DNA of 64,000 bases from an uncultured Chitinophagaceae bacterium (GTDB lineage: Bacteria; Bacteroidota; Bacteroidia; Chitinophagales; Chitinophagaceae): NCBI GenBank assembly GCA_937873715.1, contig CALMYJ010000008.1, forward strand, positions 1-64,000. The letters are read 5' to 3'. Shown here piece by piece: positions 19,286 through 28,641 of this stretch. The notes under the pieces were generated by a model that saw nothing but the letters and a program-made list of their open reading frames with translations, made no database searches and was not told the origin of the DNA. The position numbers and the translations under genes are program-made. Within the stretch, counting starts at the first letter, position 1; each line of letters begins with the position of its first letter.

Positions 19286-20326
19286 TTACAAATTTTTGTT
19301 TTTCAGCGATGAGGCCCTTGTAATAAGATTGGCTCTAAGTATGATACTGTTAGTGGATAGTACACTTGATACACCGGCAAGATGATTGATAAGGCTGCTA
19401 ACAGCTACTTCGCCCATCATGTAACCGGAGTAATTTATGGTGGTGAGGTTGGGTTCGGCTACTTTGCTGATAGGGTCGTTGTTAAAACCAGCAAGAGCGA
19501 TATCATCTGGTATTTTTATACCACAAGATTTTAAATGAATCATACAGTGAACCGCGGTAGTATCGTTGGATGAAAATACAGCATCGGGCCTGTCTTTTTC
19601 CTTTAGTTTTAAAATATGTTCGGCTGCCCGGGTGCCATCGGCTTCCGTTAGGTTACTGATGTATACCAGTTTGTCGGCAAAAGCGATTTTATGATCTTTT
19701 AAGGCCTGTTTGTAGCCTCTTAACCTTTCTGCATATACATTCCTGAGCATATTGCCGCCCAGCAGCATAATGCGGCTGCATCCCTGTTCTATCAAGTGTT
19801 TGGTTACATCGTAAGCCGCTTTAAAGTTGTCAATAACTACGCAGGTGCTATCCCGGTGTGTGTATACACGGTCGAAAAAAACAACCGGTATACCCTTGTT
19901 AAAAAATGGTGTAAAATGATCCATGTTTTCTGTGTCATAGGCCAGTGAAACCACCAGCCCATCCACCCTTTTGTTGAACATGGTATTGGCGTTGGCAACT
20001 TCTTTATGTGCTTTTTCAAGAGATTGGCTAATAATGAGATTGTACCCCTCTTTATTGGCAGCGTCTTCCATGCCGGCCATGGCAGATGCCATGAAATAAC
20101 TGTTGAGCCTTGGAACCAATACGCCAATAGTATGTGTTTTTTTACTGCGCAGACTGCTGGCAAAATTGTTGGAGCGGTAGCCAAGTTCCCTGGCCGCTTC
20201 GGCTATTTTTTTTCGGGTAAGCTTATTGATATTGGGATGATCTTTTAATCCCCTGCTTACGGTGGTTGCCGAAATATTGAGTTTCCTGGCAATATCGTAT
20301 ATCGTTATTTCCTTTTGCTGCGCCAT
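19286..20326 (-). CDS. LacI-family transcriptional regulator (distal copy)
   Basis: The 346-residue product has the same architecture as its downstream neighbour: an HTH (EITIYDIARKLNISATTVS, residues 6-24), a hinge with KKTHTIGVLVPRLN, and a sugar-binding core ending RASSLKNKNL. Recognition-helix residues differ little between the copies, which suggests overlapping operators. It is first in the minus-strand operon, divergent from susC. An unusually good Shine-Dalgarno (GAGGAG at 20335-20340, 8 nt before the ATG) supports the start. The intergenic distance to the second lacI is 40 bp. Confidence 0.92.
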   Translation of the reverse strand: MAQQKEITIYDIARKLNISATTVSRGLKDHPNINKLTRKKIAEAARELGYRSNNFASSLRSKKTHTIGVLVPRLNSYFMASAMAGMEDAANKEGYNLIISQSLEKAHKEVANANTMFNKRVDGLVVSLAYDTENMDHFTPFFNKGIPVVFFDRVYTHRDSTCVVIDNFKAAYDVTKHLIEQGCSRIMLLGGNMLRNVYAERLRGYKQALKDHKIAFADKLVYISNLTEADGTRAAEHILKLKEKDRPDAVFSSNDTTAVHCMIHLKSCGIKIPDDIALAGFNNDPISKVAEPNLTTINYSGYMMGEVAVSSLINHLAGVSSVLSTNSIILRANLITRASSLKNKNL

Positions 20327-20334
20327 ATTATTTA

Positions 20335-20340
20335 CTCCTC
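20335..20340 (-). promoter_or_regulatory. Strong Shine-Dalgarno site of distal lacI
   Basis: On the minus strand GAGGAG lies 8 nt before the ATG at 20326. Such purine-rich sites are uncommon in this window, where most starts have A/T-rich leaders, so it helps fix the lacI start. Confidence 0.6.
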
Positions 20341-20372
20341 AGGTAAAGGAACTCAAAAAAAAATAAAAAAAA

Positions 20373-20392
20373 AATTGCAATCGGTTGCAATT
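20373..20392. promoter_or_regulatory. LacI-type operator in divergent lacI/susC region
   Basis: A near-perfect 20-bp palindrome: AATTGCAA, TCGG, TTGCAATT. Only the centre (TCGG instead of TCGA) breaks symmetry. It lies 47 bp upstream of the distal lacI start and overlaps the -33 element of a candidate forward promoter for susC. The same core recurs at 19248-19261. Likely bound by one or both adjacent LacI proteins to control both transcription directions. Confidence 0.72.
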
Positions 20393-20414
20393 TTGAAATA
20401 AAACTCTATATTCG
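20384..20414 (+). promoter_or_regulatory. Candidate promoter for susC-susD
   Basis: GTTG at 20384-20387, a 19-bp spacer, then TATATTCG at 20407-20414 resembles the Bacteroidota TTTG-N19-21-TAnnTTTG promoter. Its upstream element lies inside the LacI operator, so repressor binding would directly occlude it. The predicted leader before susC would be about 270 nt long. Confidence 0.5.
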
Positions 20415-20692
20415 TTCCTGAAACCGGTTTTTTTTGATTGCTTACCGGTTGTTTCCTACTAAAATTTCTACTGCTATATGAAAAATAGAAGAATTGATAT
20501 GCTATTCTTTATTCCTGCCGGAGGTTTTTGCTACGGGCTTTTTCTGGTGAGTTTCATTTGCAGGTTTCGCTCCCTTATCCACAATCATTTTTCACTGTAT
20601 TGTTTTGCCGACAACAGCAAAACCGTAACAATACATAGTGTTTTTTTCTTTCCATTTAATAATAATGTTTTCAAAACTATTCAATTGCCAAA

Positions 20693-23600
20693 ATGAGAAT
20701 TATGAAACAATTTCAGAATCCTAAAATGCCATTCCTGCTGAATGGTGTACACAAAAAAGCCATCTTAGCCGTTATGGTTTTTTTATGCCAGATGTTTTTA
20801 TGTACCGGGGAATTGCTTGCTCAAAATATTCCTATTAAAGGCCGTGTGGTGAATGATGCAGGGCAGGCGGTTCAAAAAGCATCTGTAGTAGTTAAGGGAA
20901 CCAGTAATGGTACCACTACAGATGATAACGGTGAATTTCAGTTATCTGTCCCTGCCAATGCCACTATTGTAATTAGTGCGCTAGATTTTTCAATGCAGGA
21001 GATAAAAACTTCCGGGAAAACCTTCTTTAATATTCAGCTTGCTTATAACAGAAAAGATTTAGGTGAAGTAGTAGTAATCGGTTATGGTACACAACGCAAA
21101 GAAGCTATCACCGGTTCTGTGGTTTCGATGAATGGAGATAAGATGCGTGAAATACCAGCGCCAAATATAACGCAGGCTTTGCAAGGCAGGCTGGCCGGTG
21201 TAGAGATGTCGCAAACTTCTACCAGGCCCGGTGCTACCATGCAAATCCGCATTAGGGGCACCCGTTCATTAAGTGCTGATAACAACCCTTTAATTGTTCT
21301 TGACGGTATACCATTTATAGGGTCGCTGGCCGACCTTAACCCCAATGATATTAAAAGTGTGGAAGTGCTGAAAGACGCTTCTGCAACCGCAATCTACGGC
21401 TCACGTGGTGCCAATGGTGTTATACTTGTTACAACAGATAAAGGCTCCAGGAACAGGAAGCCTCGTATAAACTATAGCAGTTATGTTGGTACACAACAGG
21501 TTTTTGCCAAGTATCCCATGATGAATGGACCACAATTTGTAAAGCTAAGGGCAGCAGCTGGTTTATTCGCCAACGGGCAAGATGAAGATGACGCTATTAA
21601 TACCGACTGGCAGGATTTGTTTTACAGAACCGGTATTGTAACCGACCATAACATAAGCCTTAATGGCGGCACAGAAACTGGTAGCTATAATTTTGGTATG
21701 GGGTATTACCTCAACCAGGGTGTAATTCCAACGCAGCAATATAAAAGGTATTCACTTCGTGGTTCACTCGATCAGCAAGTGGGTAAAAATTTCCGCTTTG
21801 GGTTTACTACCAATAACAACTATAACCAAAGCGATGGCAACCAGGTTGGATTATACAACACGTTAAGTATGTCGCCTATTGCCTCGCCATTTAATGAAGA
21901 TGGTACCACAAAAAGGGCAATTCGTATGATTCAGGATAACCAGTTTGTTTTTACCAAAGACGTTATCAATAAGCTAAAAGACAATAGCCAATGGATTAAT
22001 GAAACCCGTGGTTATGCTTCGTACAATTCCATATATGGCGAAGTAAAAGCGCCATTTATTACGGGGCTAAAATACAGGGTTAACCTTGGTTTGGATTTTA
22101 TTCATACTAATGGCGGTGCTTATACCGGCCCTGGCGTTGGAGATGGCCTTAATCCTAATACAGTTTCTTCAGCCTCGGTGGATAACCGCAATACTTTTCA
22201 CTGGACACTCGAAAACCTGCTTACCTACGACCGTACATTTGGAAAACATGCGGTGAATATAGTGGCACTGTATTCAGCTGAGCAAAATAAATATAACAGG
22301 TCCAACATGTCTGCTGTGGATATACCAGCCGATGCATTTCAGTTTTACAATCTTGGACAGGCTGCCGGGCAGATCATTGTTAATCCAGATAACCAGGATT
22401 ACCAGTTATGGGGCCTCAAATCTGCAATGGGCCGTATTATGTATGCCTACGATAATCGCTATATGGTTTCGGCCACCCTGCGTTCAGATGGTTCGTCGAG
22501 GTTGGCTCCCGGTTACAAATGGCATACTTATCCTGCCATATCCGTGGGCTGGAATATTGCCAGTGAATCTTTTATGAAAAACGTTACAGCAATTAATACA
22601 TTAAAATTGCGTGCTGGTTTTGGCCAAACATCTAATCAGGCCATTAATACTTATGCCACCCTTGGCCGTTTGAGTACTAGGCCCTACAATTTTGGACCCA
22701 CTACTTATACCACCGGTTATTTTGTAACGGCACTGCCTAACCCAAGTTTAGGTTGGGAATATTCTAAAACTATTAACCTTGGTCTCGATTTTTCTATTCT
22801 TAAAAACAGGCTTTCCGGTTCAATCGAATATTATGTAACCAAAACGGAAGACATTCTTTTAGGGCTTAGCCTGCCGCCCACATCTGGCGTAAGCAGTATT
22901 GCCTCAAATGTAGGTGCCACACAAAACAAAGGGTTTGAGCTTACCCTAAACGGTACCATTCTAAACAATAAAAATGGCTGGACATGGGATGTAGGATTTA
23001 ACTTTTTCGCTAACCAAAATAAACTGGTCTCTTTAGCCTCCGGACAAACAAGGGATGAAGGGAACTGGTGGTTTGTAGGGTACAACATCAATGCCATTTT
23101 TGATTACAAAAGAGTTGGCCTGTGGCAGGAAAAAGATGAGCACCGAAATATACTTGAGCCAGGTGGAAATGTAGGCATGATAAAGGTAGAATATACCGGC
23201 ACCTATAATCCCGATGGCACCCCTACCAGGGCAATTGGTACGCAGGACAGGCAGGTGTTTAATGTAGATCCTAAATTCCAGGGTGGCTTCAATAGCCGGG
23301 TAGCTTACAAAGGCTTCGACCTTAGCTTGGTAGGTTTTTATAGAAATGGTGGAATTCTTTTCAGCACTATTCATGGTTCTAATGGTTATCTCAATTTGTT
23401 GAGCGGCCGCCGAAATAATGTTAATGTAGATTACTGGACACCAGAAAACCCCAATGCCAAATACCCCAAGCCTGGCGGTATTGCTTCAAGCGACAATCCT
23501 AAATATGGCAGTACCCTCAGCTACTTCGATGGTGGGTTCCTAAAAATCAGAACCATCACTCTGGGCTACGATTTTAGCAGAAGCCTTATTAAAAATTCTG

Positions 23601-23812
23601 ACGTAAAACTCAGGATGTATGTAACAGCACAAAATCCATTTGTGATGTTCTCCGAATTCCATAGGGAATCTGGCTTAGATCCTGAAACAAATTCATTTGG
23701 TAATGAAAATGCAGCGGTTAACCTGAGTAATAACCTGCGTCGTATTCTTACCGTAGGCTTTAATACCCCTGCAACCCGTAACTATATTGTTGGCCTTAAT
23801 CTGACTTTTTAA
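20693..23812 (+). CDS. SusC-like TonB-dependent outer-membrane transporter (xylan system)
   Basis: This 1039-residue outer-membrane porter imports oligosaccharides with energy from TonB. After the signal (cleaved near LLAQ) comes a carboxypeptidase-regulatory-like domain (IPIKGRVVNDAGQA to TTDDNGEFQLSVP, about 50-120), the TonB-box/plug region (VVVIGYGTQRKEAITGSV; later LIVLDGIPF, DASATAIYGSRGANGVILV) and a 22-strand barrel ending in NLTF. There is no STN domain, so it is not an anti-sigma signalling type. A start at the in-frame ATG at 20702 is also possible. It is followed 11 bp later by susD. Divergence from the xylan operon and the shared LacI operator argue for xylo-oligosaccharide uptake. 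Confidence 0.96.
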   Translation: MRIMKQFQNPKMPFLLNGVHKKAILAVMVFLCQMFLCTGELLAQNIPIKGRVVNDAGQAVQKASVVVKGTSNGTTTDDNGEFQLSVPANATIVISALDFSMQEIKTSGKTFFNIQLAYNRKDLGEVVVIGYGTQRKEAITGSVVSMNGDKMREIPAPNITQALQGRLAGVEMSQTSTRPGATMQIRIRGTRSLSADNNPLIVLDGIPFIGSLADLNPNDIKSVEVLKDASATAIYGSRGANGVILVTTDKGSRNRKPRINYSSYVGTQQVFAKYPMMNGPQFVKLRAAAGLFANGQDEDDAINTDWQDLFYRTGIVTDHNISLNGGTETGSYNFGMGYYLNQGVIPTQQYKRYSLRGSLDQQVGKNFRFGFTTNNNYNQSDGNQVGLYNTLSMSPIASPFNEDGTTKRAIRMIQDNQFVFTKDVINKLKDNSQWINETRGYASYNSIYGEVKAPFITGLKYRVNLGLDFIHTNGGAYTGPGVGDGLNPNTVSSASVDNRNTFHWTLENLLTYDRTFGKHAVNIVALYSAEQNKYNRSNMSAVDIPADAFQFYNLGQAAGQIIVNPDNQDYQLWGLKSAMGRIMYAYDNRYMVSATLRSDGSSRLAPGYKWHTYPAISVGWNIASESFMKNVTAINTLKLRAGFGQTSNQAINTYATLGRLSTRPYNFGPTTYTTGYFVTALPNPSLGWEYSKTINLGLDFSILKNRLSGSIEYYVTKTEDILLGLSLPPTSGVSSIASNVGATQNKGFELTLNGTILNNKNGWTWDVGFNFFANQNKLVSLASGQTRDEGNWWFVGYNINAIFDYKRVGLWQEKDEHRNILEPGGNVGMIKVEYTGTYNPDGTPTRAIGTQDRQVFNVDPKFQGGFNSRVAYKGFDLSLVGFYRNGGILFSTIHGSNGYLNLLSGRRNNVNVDYWTPENPNAKYPKPGGIASSDNPKYGSTLSYFDGGFLKIRTITLGYDFSRSLIKNSDVKLRMYVTAQNPFVMFSEFHRESGLDPETNSFGNENAAVNLSNNLRRILTVGFNTPATRNYIVGLNLTF

Positions 23813-23823
23813 TACTTAAGCAT

Positions 23824-25803
23824 ATGAAAAATATAAAAATAAAATCTGTCATTGTATTAGCATTTGTGCTTGTACTCAACCCGGGTTGTAAAAAGATACT
23901 TGAAGAAGAACCTCGTAGTATCTATACCCCCGAATTTTTCAAAACCGAAAAAGGGGTATTGGGTGGCGTTAGCTCTATGTACGGGCACCTGCGCCTTATT
24001 TATGGTCAGCCCTATTTCTATAACACTTTAGAAACCGGTACAGATGAGTATACCTATGGCCAAAGTGCTGATGGTAACTTTAGAGATATGGATTACAGTG
24101 GCGTGGGTAATCTTACTGCAGCCAGCAGTCGTTCCGATGCCTTATGGGGTACGGCTTTTTCAAATATTAATACGGCCAATGGTATTATCGAAAATGCGGC
24201 CGCAGTGGGCACAATACCAGCATCACTTATTGCCGAAACAAGGTTTTTCAGGGCATTTGATTATTTCTTACTGGTGCAAACTTTTGGTGGAGTACCGCTC
24301 GATTTGGGTGCAGGCGAATTAAAGTTTAATACATCCGCTGCAAGAACTTCAGTACGCAACACCGTGCCTGAAGTGTATACTAAAGCCATCTTCCCCGATT
24401 TGCTGCAGGCTGTAGCCGATTTACCTGAAGTGGGAAGAGTAACCGGGGGAGCTACCAAAACACTTGCCCGTCTTTACCTTGCCAAAGCCTATTTAACTTA
24501 TGGCTGGTGGCTGCAAAACCCTAACAATATACCTACTTACCCTGCTGCTCCCCGTACAGACCCTGATGGTAAAACAGCCGAATGGTATTTCCAGGCGGCT
24601 TACGATGTTGCAACAACTGCCATTGATAATCCCGGGCCTTTTGGATTAGTAAATACATTTTATGAGTTGCACCTTGGGGGTAACGATCGCAATAAAGAAA
24701 TGCTGTTATATGCCGATCATACACAAGAAAGTGAATTTTATAACGGGGCATGCCTTAACTGCTTTGATGGTGAAGCAGGTAATGGCCGTAACTCTGCAGT
24801 GTGGATGGTAACCTGGAACTATACCGCAATACGCAGTGCATCTAATCCTGATGGTACCGGCACTGCAGTTAGTTCTATACAAAGGGATGCTGTGCAACCG
24901 CTGGGCAGGCCCTGGGTGCGTATGAGCCCCACCATTGGCGTGTTCACAAATACTTTTGCAGAAAAAACACTGGACTCCCGTTATGATGGTACATTCACCA
25001 CAGTGTACAGGGGTAACTGGCCAAAAGCAGGCGTGCCAAACGCAGTTTTGTACAATGCCAACGATTTACCTGTAACACCCAATCAACCGCTGCTAAGTTT
25101 CCTGGAGGATGAATCGCAAACCGCAAACATTGTTTATCCTTCCGGTGCAAACTTTCCCGGAAAAGCATACAACAACGTTGGTGCAGGCGTATTACCCGGC
25201 CGTGCTGATTTTGTGATTAATCCAAGGGGTATAAGCAGGATGGTGTTCCCAAATTTGTGGAAGATGGGTGTATATCGTACCGATAATGGTACCGGCCTGG
25301 GGCAGCCTAATGCTACCAGCACCCGTCCTTTCAAAATTGCAAAATTCTCCGAGCTCTATTTCATAGCTGCTGAAGCGGCGGTTAAAGGCGCAACACCAGT
25401 TGCCGGAAAAACTGCAAGAGAGCTGATTAATGTTATCAGGGCAAGGGCTGGCAAATGGAGTTTTTCAAACAAAAATAATACTGCATTCGTAGCCGATAAT
25501 AGTGCTGCAATGGTGGCCGCTACACCAGCCAATATAGATATTAACTATATTCTTGCCGAACGCTCCCGTGAATATTTCGGGGAAGGATTGCGCTGGTTCG
25601 ATTTAGTGCGTACCCAAAAATGGAACGAACTGGCAGGTACCTACGAAATTTGCGGGGCTAATTATGGTGATCATACGCCACAGTTAATAACCCGTACTAT
25701 TCAGCCATTTCATTACCTGCGCCCAATTCCGCAAGCACAAATTGATGGTATGCAAATGTCGGAGCAGGAAAAAGCAGCATATCAAAATCCAAATTATCAG
25801 TAA
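23824..25803 (+). CDS. SusD/RagB-like surface glycan-binding lipoprotein (xylan system)
   Basis: This surface lipoprotein caps the SusC porter and captures glycans. A lipobox (LNPGC, Cys near 23) is followed by KKILEEEP, a typical SusD start. The TPR-like helices (ALWGTAFSNINTANGII; ARLYLAKAYLTYGWW) and the C-terminal block with FSELYFIAAEAAVKG, ILAERSREYFGEGLRWFDLVR and LRPIPQAQID are characteristic. The length of 659 aa is toward the long end for the family. No SGBP-type gene follows; instead there is a terminator and then uxuA. Confidence 0.95.
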   Translation: MKNIKIKSVIVLAFVLVLNPGCKKILEEEPRSIYTPEFFKTEKGVLGGVSSMYGHLRLIYGQPYFYNTLETGTDEYTYGQSADGNFRDMDYSGVGNLTAASSRSDALWGTAFSNINTANGIIENAAAVGTIPASLIAETRFFRAFDYFLLVQTFGGVPLDLGAGELKFNTSAARTSVRNTVPEVYTKAIFPDLLQAVADLPEVGRVTGGATKTLARLYLAKAYLTYGWWLQNPNNIPTYPAAPRTDPDGKTAEWYFQAAYDVATTAIDNPGPFGLVNTFYELHLGGNDRNKEMLLYADHTQESEFYNGACLNCFDGEAGNGRNSAVWMVTWNYTAIRSASNPDGTGTAVSSIQRDAVQPLGRPWVRMSPTIGVFTNTFAEKTLDSRYDGTFTTVYRGNWPKAGVPNAVLYNANDLPVTPNQPLLSFLEDESQTANIVYPSGANFPGKAYNNVGAGVLPGRADFVINPRGISRMVFPNLWKMGVYRTDNGTGLGQPNATSTRPFKIAKFSELYFIAAEAAVKGATPVAGKTARELINVIRARAGKWSFSNKNNTAFVADNSAAMVAATPANIDINYILAERSREYFGEGLRWFDLVRTQKWNELAGTYEICGANYGDHTPQLITRTIQPFHYLRPIPQAQIDGMQMSEQEKAAYQNPNYQ

Positions 25804-25834
25804 AAAGAAGCAAGTCGTTTTTGGTTAAATTAAG

Positions 25835-25866
25835 CCGGGAAATGGATTCGTCTATTCCCGGTTTTT
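25835..25866 (+). terminator. Rho-independent terminator after susD
   Basis: A 7-bp GC-rich stem (CCGGGAA at 25835-25841 with TTCCCGG at 25855-25861) encloses a 13-nt loop and is followed directly by five T. It lies 31 bp after the susD stop and separates susCD from uxuA. Confidence 0.8.
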
Positions 25867-26036
25867 AATTACAAACACAGCAGGCAGGAATTTAGTGGGT
25901 CATCTTTTTTTAAAAATTTCTCGTTACGGCGATACAAAATTTATCAGGCTTTCCCGGGCAGCATTACAGATTTGTTCAGTGTGCTGTTTAAATAAAACTT
26001 AATCTATTTTTAATAATTATAATTCAATAAGCAGGT

Positions 26037-27206
26037 ATGATATTAATGCAGGAAACCATGCGGTGGTTTGGGCCACACGATGCAGTTAGTTTAAGCGATA
26101 TTCGCCAGGCAGGTTGTACCGGTGTAGTTACGGCGCTGCATCATATCCCGGTAGGGGATGTGTGGACGATAGATGAAATTAACAAAAGAAAAAAACTAAT
26201 TGAAGATGCCGGTATGAGCTGGACGGTGATTGAAAGCCTCCCGGTAAGTGATGATATAAAAAGACAAACCGGCAATTACCTGCAGCATATCGAAAATTAT
26301 AAAACCAGTTTACGCCATGTGGCAGCCTGCGGCTTACAGGTAGTTACTTATAATTTTATGCCCGTGCTCGACTGGCTGCGTACCGATATAGCCTATGCAC
26401 TACCCGATGGCAGCACTGCCCTGTATTTTGAACGGTTGGCATTTGTAGCTTTTGATCTTTTTTTACTGAAGCGCCCCGATGCCCAAAAAGATTATACCGA
26501 TAAAGAAATTGAACTGGCAACAAAAAAATTTGCTGCTATGACGGACACAGAGCGGCAAAATATTTTCAACAATGCCATGCTCGGGCTGCCCGGCAGCAAC
26601 GACGCTTTTACACCCGGGCAGGTATTAGCCGCTTTAAAAACCTATGATGGTATAGATGCCAAAAAGCTGAAAGCACATTTATTTTATTTTTTAAAAGAAA
26701 TAATACCCGTTGCAGAAGAATGTGGTTTAAAAATGGCCATCCATCCGGATGATCCGCCATACCCTGTATTAGGACTCCCCAGGATAATGAGTACTGAGCA
26801 GGATGCTGCAGACTTAATTGAAGCTGTACCCTCCACCGCCAATGGATTTTGTTTTTGTACCGGCTCCTTTGGCGCAAGGCCCGATAATGAACTCGTAAAA
26901 ATGATACAGCGCTTTGGTGAACATATCCATTTTTTGCATTTACGTAATACCAAAAGGGATGATGCAGGCAATTTTTATGAAGCCGATCATTTGAATGGTG
27001 ATGCCGATATGTATGCCATTGTAAAAGAAATATTGCTGCTGATGAAACGCCGCAACATTACCCTGCCCATGCGTCCCGATCATGGCCATCAAATGCTGGA
27101 TGATTTAAAAAAAACTACTTACCCGGGATATTCCTGCATAGGCAGGCTTAAAGGATTAGCCGAGCTGAGGGGGCTGCAGTATGGACTTGCAAGAGAACTG
27201 AATTAA
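26037..27206 (+). CDS. uxuA: D-mannonate dehydratase
   Basis: UxuA dehydrates D-mannonate to 2-keto-3-deoxygluconate in hexuronate breakdown. The N-terminus [29 protein letters not shown], the metal-ligand region [12 protein letters not shown] (about 235-247), and the late HFLHLRN and [10 protein letters not shown] motifs are diagnostic; Mn/Fe binding at the His, Asp and Cys (CTGS) residues is established for the family. The 389-aa length is normal. ATG at 26046 is an alternative start and resembles other UxuA N-termini better. It lies 233 bp after susD behind a terminator, so it probably has its own promoter. It would process glucuronate released by the GH67 and GH115 enzymes. Isomerase (UxaC), KDG kinase and aldolase are not in the window. 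Confidence 0.95.
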   Translation: MILMQETMRWFGPHDAVSLSDIRQAGCTGVVTALHHIPVGDVWTIDEINKRKKLIEDAGMSWTVIESLPVSDDIKRQTGNYLQHIENYKTSLRHVAACGLQVVTYNFMPVLDWLRTDIAYALPDGSTALYFERLAFVAFDLFLLKRPDAQKDYTDKEIELATKKFAAMTDTERQNIFNNAMLGLPGSNDAFTPGQVLAALKTYDGIDAKKLKAHLFYFLKEIIPVAEECGLKMAIHPDDPPYPVLGLPRIMSTEQDAADLIEAVPSTANGFCFCTGSFGARPDNELVKMIQRFGEHIHFLHLRNTKRDDAGNFYEADHLNGDADMYAIVKEILLLMKRRNITLPMRPDHGHQMLDDLKKTTYPGYSCIGRLKGLAELRGLQYGLARELN

Positions 27207-27240
27207 TACTGATATATCATTAAACAAACGGAGTATTGAT

Positions 27241-28299
27241 TTATTTTAATGAAGGCATTTCGTCTAACGTAAGCACATACTCAGCAGCAAACATTTTTTT
27301 CCATAGTTCAAGCGAATTATGGGTGCTGTTACGGGTATGCTCGCCATACCAGGGCATAAACCACAGCCAGGCGGCTTTATCTTTTACAAGATTATCTACA
27401 TCAGGCATCGAGCCACATTCACTTAATGCAATCATTTTCTTTTTATCGTACAACTCGTTTAACAGGTTGAATTCAGCAAGATGAGAGGAGTGGTCGCCCT
27501 GCTTATAAATATCCCGGCCTATAATATCTACATAGTCGTTGCCGGGATACCAGTTATTGTCGTTAGGTTCACGGGTCCAGCACCACAGCAGGTTTTTAAG
27601 CCCGTGATAATGCACCATACGCTCATACATCACCTGGTAAAGTTTTTTACAGGGTGCTGCCCCTTTGGCTCCCCACCAAAACCAGCCTCCGGCAGCCTCA
27701 TGCAATGGACGCCATACCACTGGCACTTTTTGTATTTGCAATTTTTTAAATTCCTCCGCTACCCAGTCTATATCAGCCAGCATCGCCTGGTATTCGGCCG
27801 AACCCGGCTCAAATATTTTTGATACATCAAAACTTGTTTTGCTGCTGTAAAATTCTTCGGTTTTACGTGATGGATCTCTCCAGTGCCAGGCAAAAACAGG
27901 AATCCCGTTTTTGCTCCAGTATATACCGGCATCCTGTATCGGCTCATGGTTATTATACCAGGTATAGCCCCTGTTGCAGTGCATAAAATCAAGCCCTACT
28001 ATAGCCGGCTCTTTGCCGGTATTGGCTTTCAGCCAGTTTGTTTCGTCAAAACTGGAAAGGGTCATTACGCCTGAAAGGATTTTTTGTCCGTATACAGATT
28101 TGAAAAAGCGGTAGAGGTTTTTGGCTTCAGCCATAGCATCCGGTGTTACCGGAAGGCTGTCGGTATTAAACCTGTTGCTTAGAGGTGGCACAGCAACAGG
28201 CGGTATAGTATCGGTGGTGCTGGTATTACTTTTTTTGCAGCAAAATAATAATAGGATTGTAAAAGTAATCAGCAACCGCTTTGCAGTTTTTTCTGGCAT
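27241..28299 (-). CDS. GH26 beta-mannanase-type lipoprotein
   Basis: This endo- or exo-acting beta-mannanase family enzyme has a lipoprotein signal (MPEKTAKRLLITFTILLLF, then CCKK), which is why I start at 28299; longer in-frame starts up to 28401 add a non-signal-like extension. A proline/threonine linker precedes the catalytic domain. The acid/base glutamate is in RPLHEAAGGWFWWG (about 200) and the nucleophile in ALSECGS (about 294). GH26 also includes beta-1,3-xylanases, but the RPLHE block fits mannanases. It is convergent with uxuA and 342 bp from galK, so it may be its own unit. Mannan or galactoglucomannan is the expected substrate, unlike its neighbours. Confidence 0.9.
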   Translation of the reverse strand: MPEKTAKRLLITFTILLLFCCKKSNTSTTDTIPPVAVPPLSNRFNTDSLPVTPDAMAEAKNLYRFFKSVYGQKILSGVMTLSSFDETNWLKANTGKEPAIVGLDFMHCNRGYTWYNNHEPIQDAGIYWSKNGIPVFAWHWRDPSRKTEEFYSSKTSFDVSKIFEPGSAEYQAMLADIDWVAEEFKKLQIQKVPVVWRPLHEAAGGWFWWGAKGAAPCKKLYQVMYERMVHYHGLKNLLWCWTREPNDNNWYPGNDYVDIIGRDIYKQGDHSSHLAEFNLLNELYDKKKMIALSECGSMPDVDNLVKDKAAWLWFMPWYGEHTRNSTHNSLELWKKMFAAEYVLTLDEMPSLK

Positions 28300-28641
28300 G
28301 CTTTTGAAAATTGTATGTATAGGCTGATTGTTTACCATCGGCTGTTGTGTATGCACAGCAAATGGTTGTATCCATCTACGCAACTTTTTTATTGCAGGCA
28401 ATGTTAACCGGTTTGTTTTACTGCAAAGCTATTTTAATGTATCACCGCATAGTAGTATTATTTTAACCAAATTGGATATTCATTATTGCAGCAGTTGTAC
28501 CTGGGCTGTTGTTGCAGGCGCAGGAGAGTGCTTGCGCCTGTGATGAAATGCTGCTTAAAAAAATAGCTTAACTCAAATTTGATGAGAATTATTGAAGTGC
28601 TTTTCGCAAGATGCGGCAACTATACATTTATGAATAAACAG
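28300..28641. other. Intergenic region between galK and the GH26 gene
   Basis: The 342-bp gap contains a perfect 8-bp inverted repeat (CAGGCGCA at 28515-28522, TGCGCCTG at 28533-28540, 10-nt loop) about 100 bp after the galK stop, without a T-run on either side. On the minus strand TAGCTTTG at 28431-28424 matches the -7 consensus for a GH26 promoter, but the matching -33 box is absent. No gene or RNA was recognised. Confidence 0.35.

Larger units (their letters stand above)
20327..20692. other. Divergent regulatory region and long susC leader
   Basis: This 366-bp gap holds the Shine-Dalgarno of lacI, A/T tracts, the LacI operator, the candidate forward promoter and a long untranslated leader. 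A 72-codon reading frame (20478-20696) in the leader overlaps the susC start by ATGA; its predicted product is cysteine- and phenylalanine-rich and looks like no known family, so I do not call it a gene. No clear riboswitch fold was recognised. Confidence 0.55.

Noticed and set aside
20478..20696. 72-codon reading frame in the susC leader as a protein gene
   Set aside because: Product has no recognisable domain and skewed, random-looking composition; kept only as a possible coupling element.
28300..28401. N-terminal extension of the GH26 protein
   Set aside because: The lipoprotein signal begins at 28299; the extension is polar and would place the signal internally.
28515..28540. Terminator for galK from the CAGGCGCA/TGCGCCTG hairpin
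   Set aside because: It is about 100 bp past the stop and has no T-run on the minus strand.
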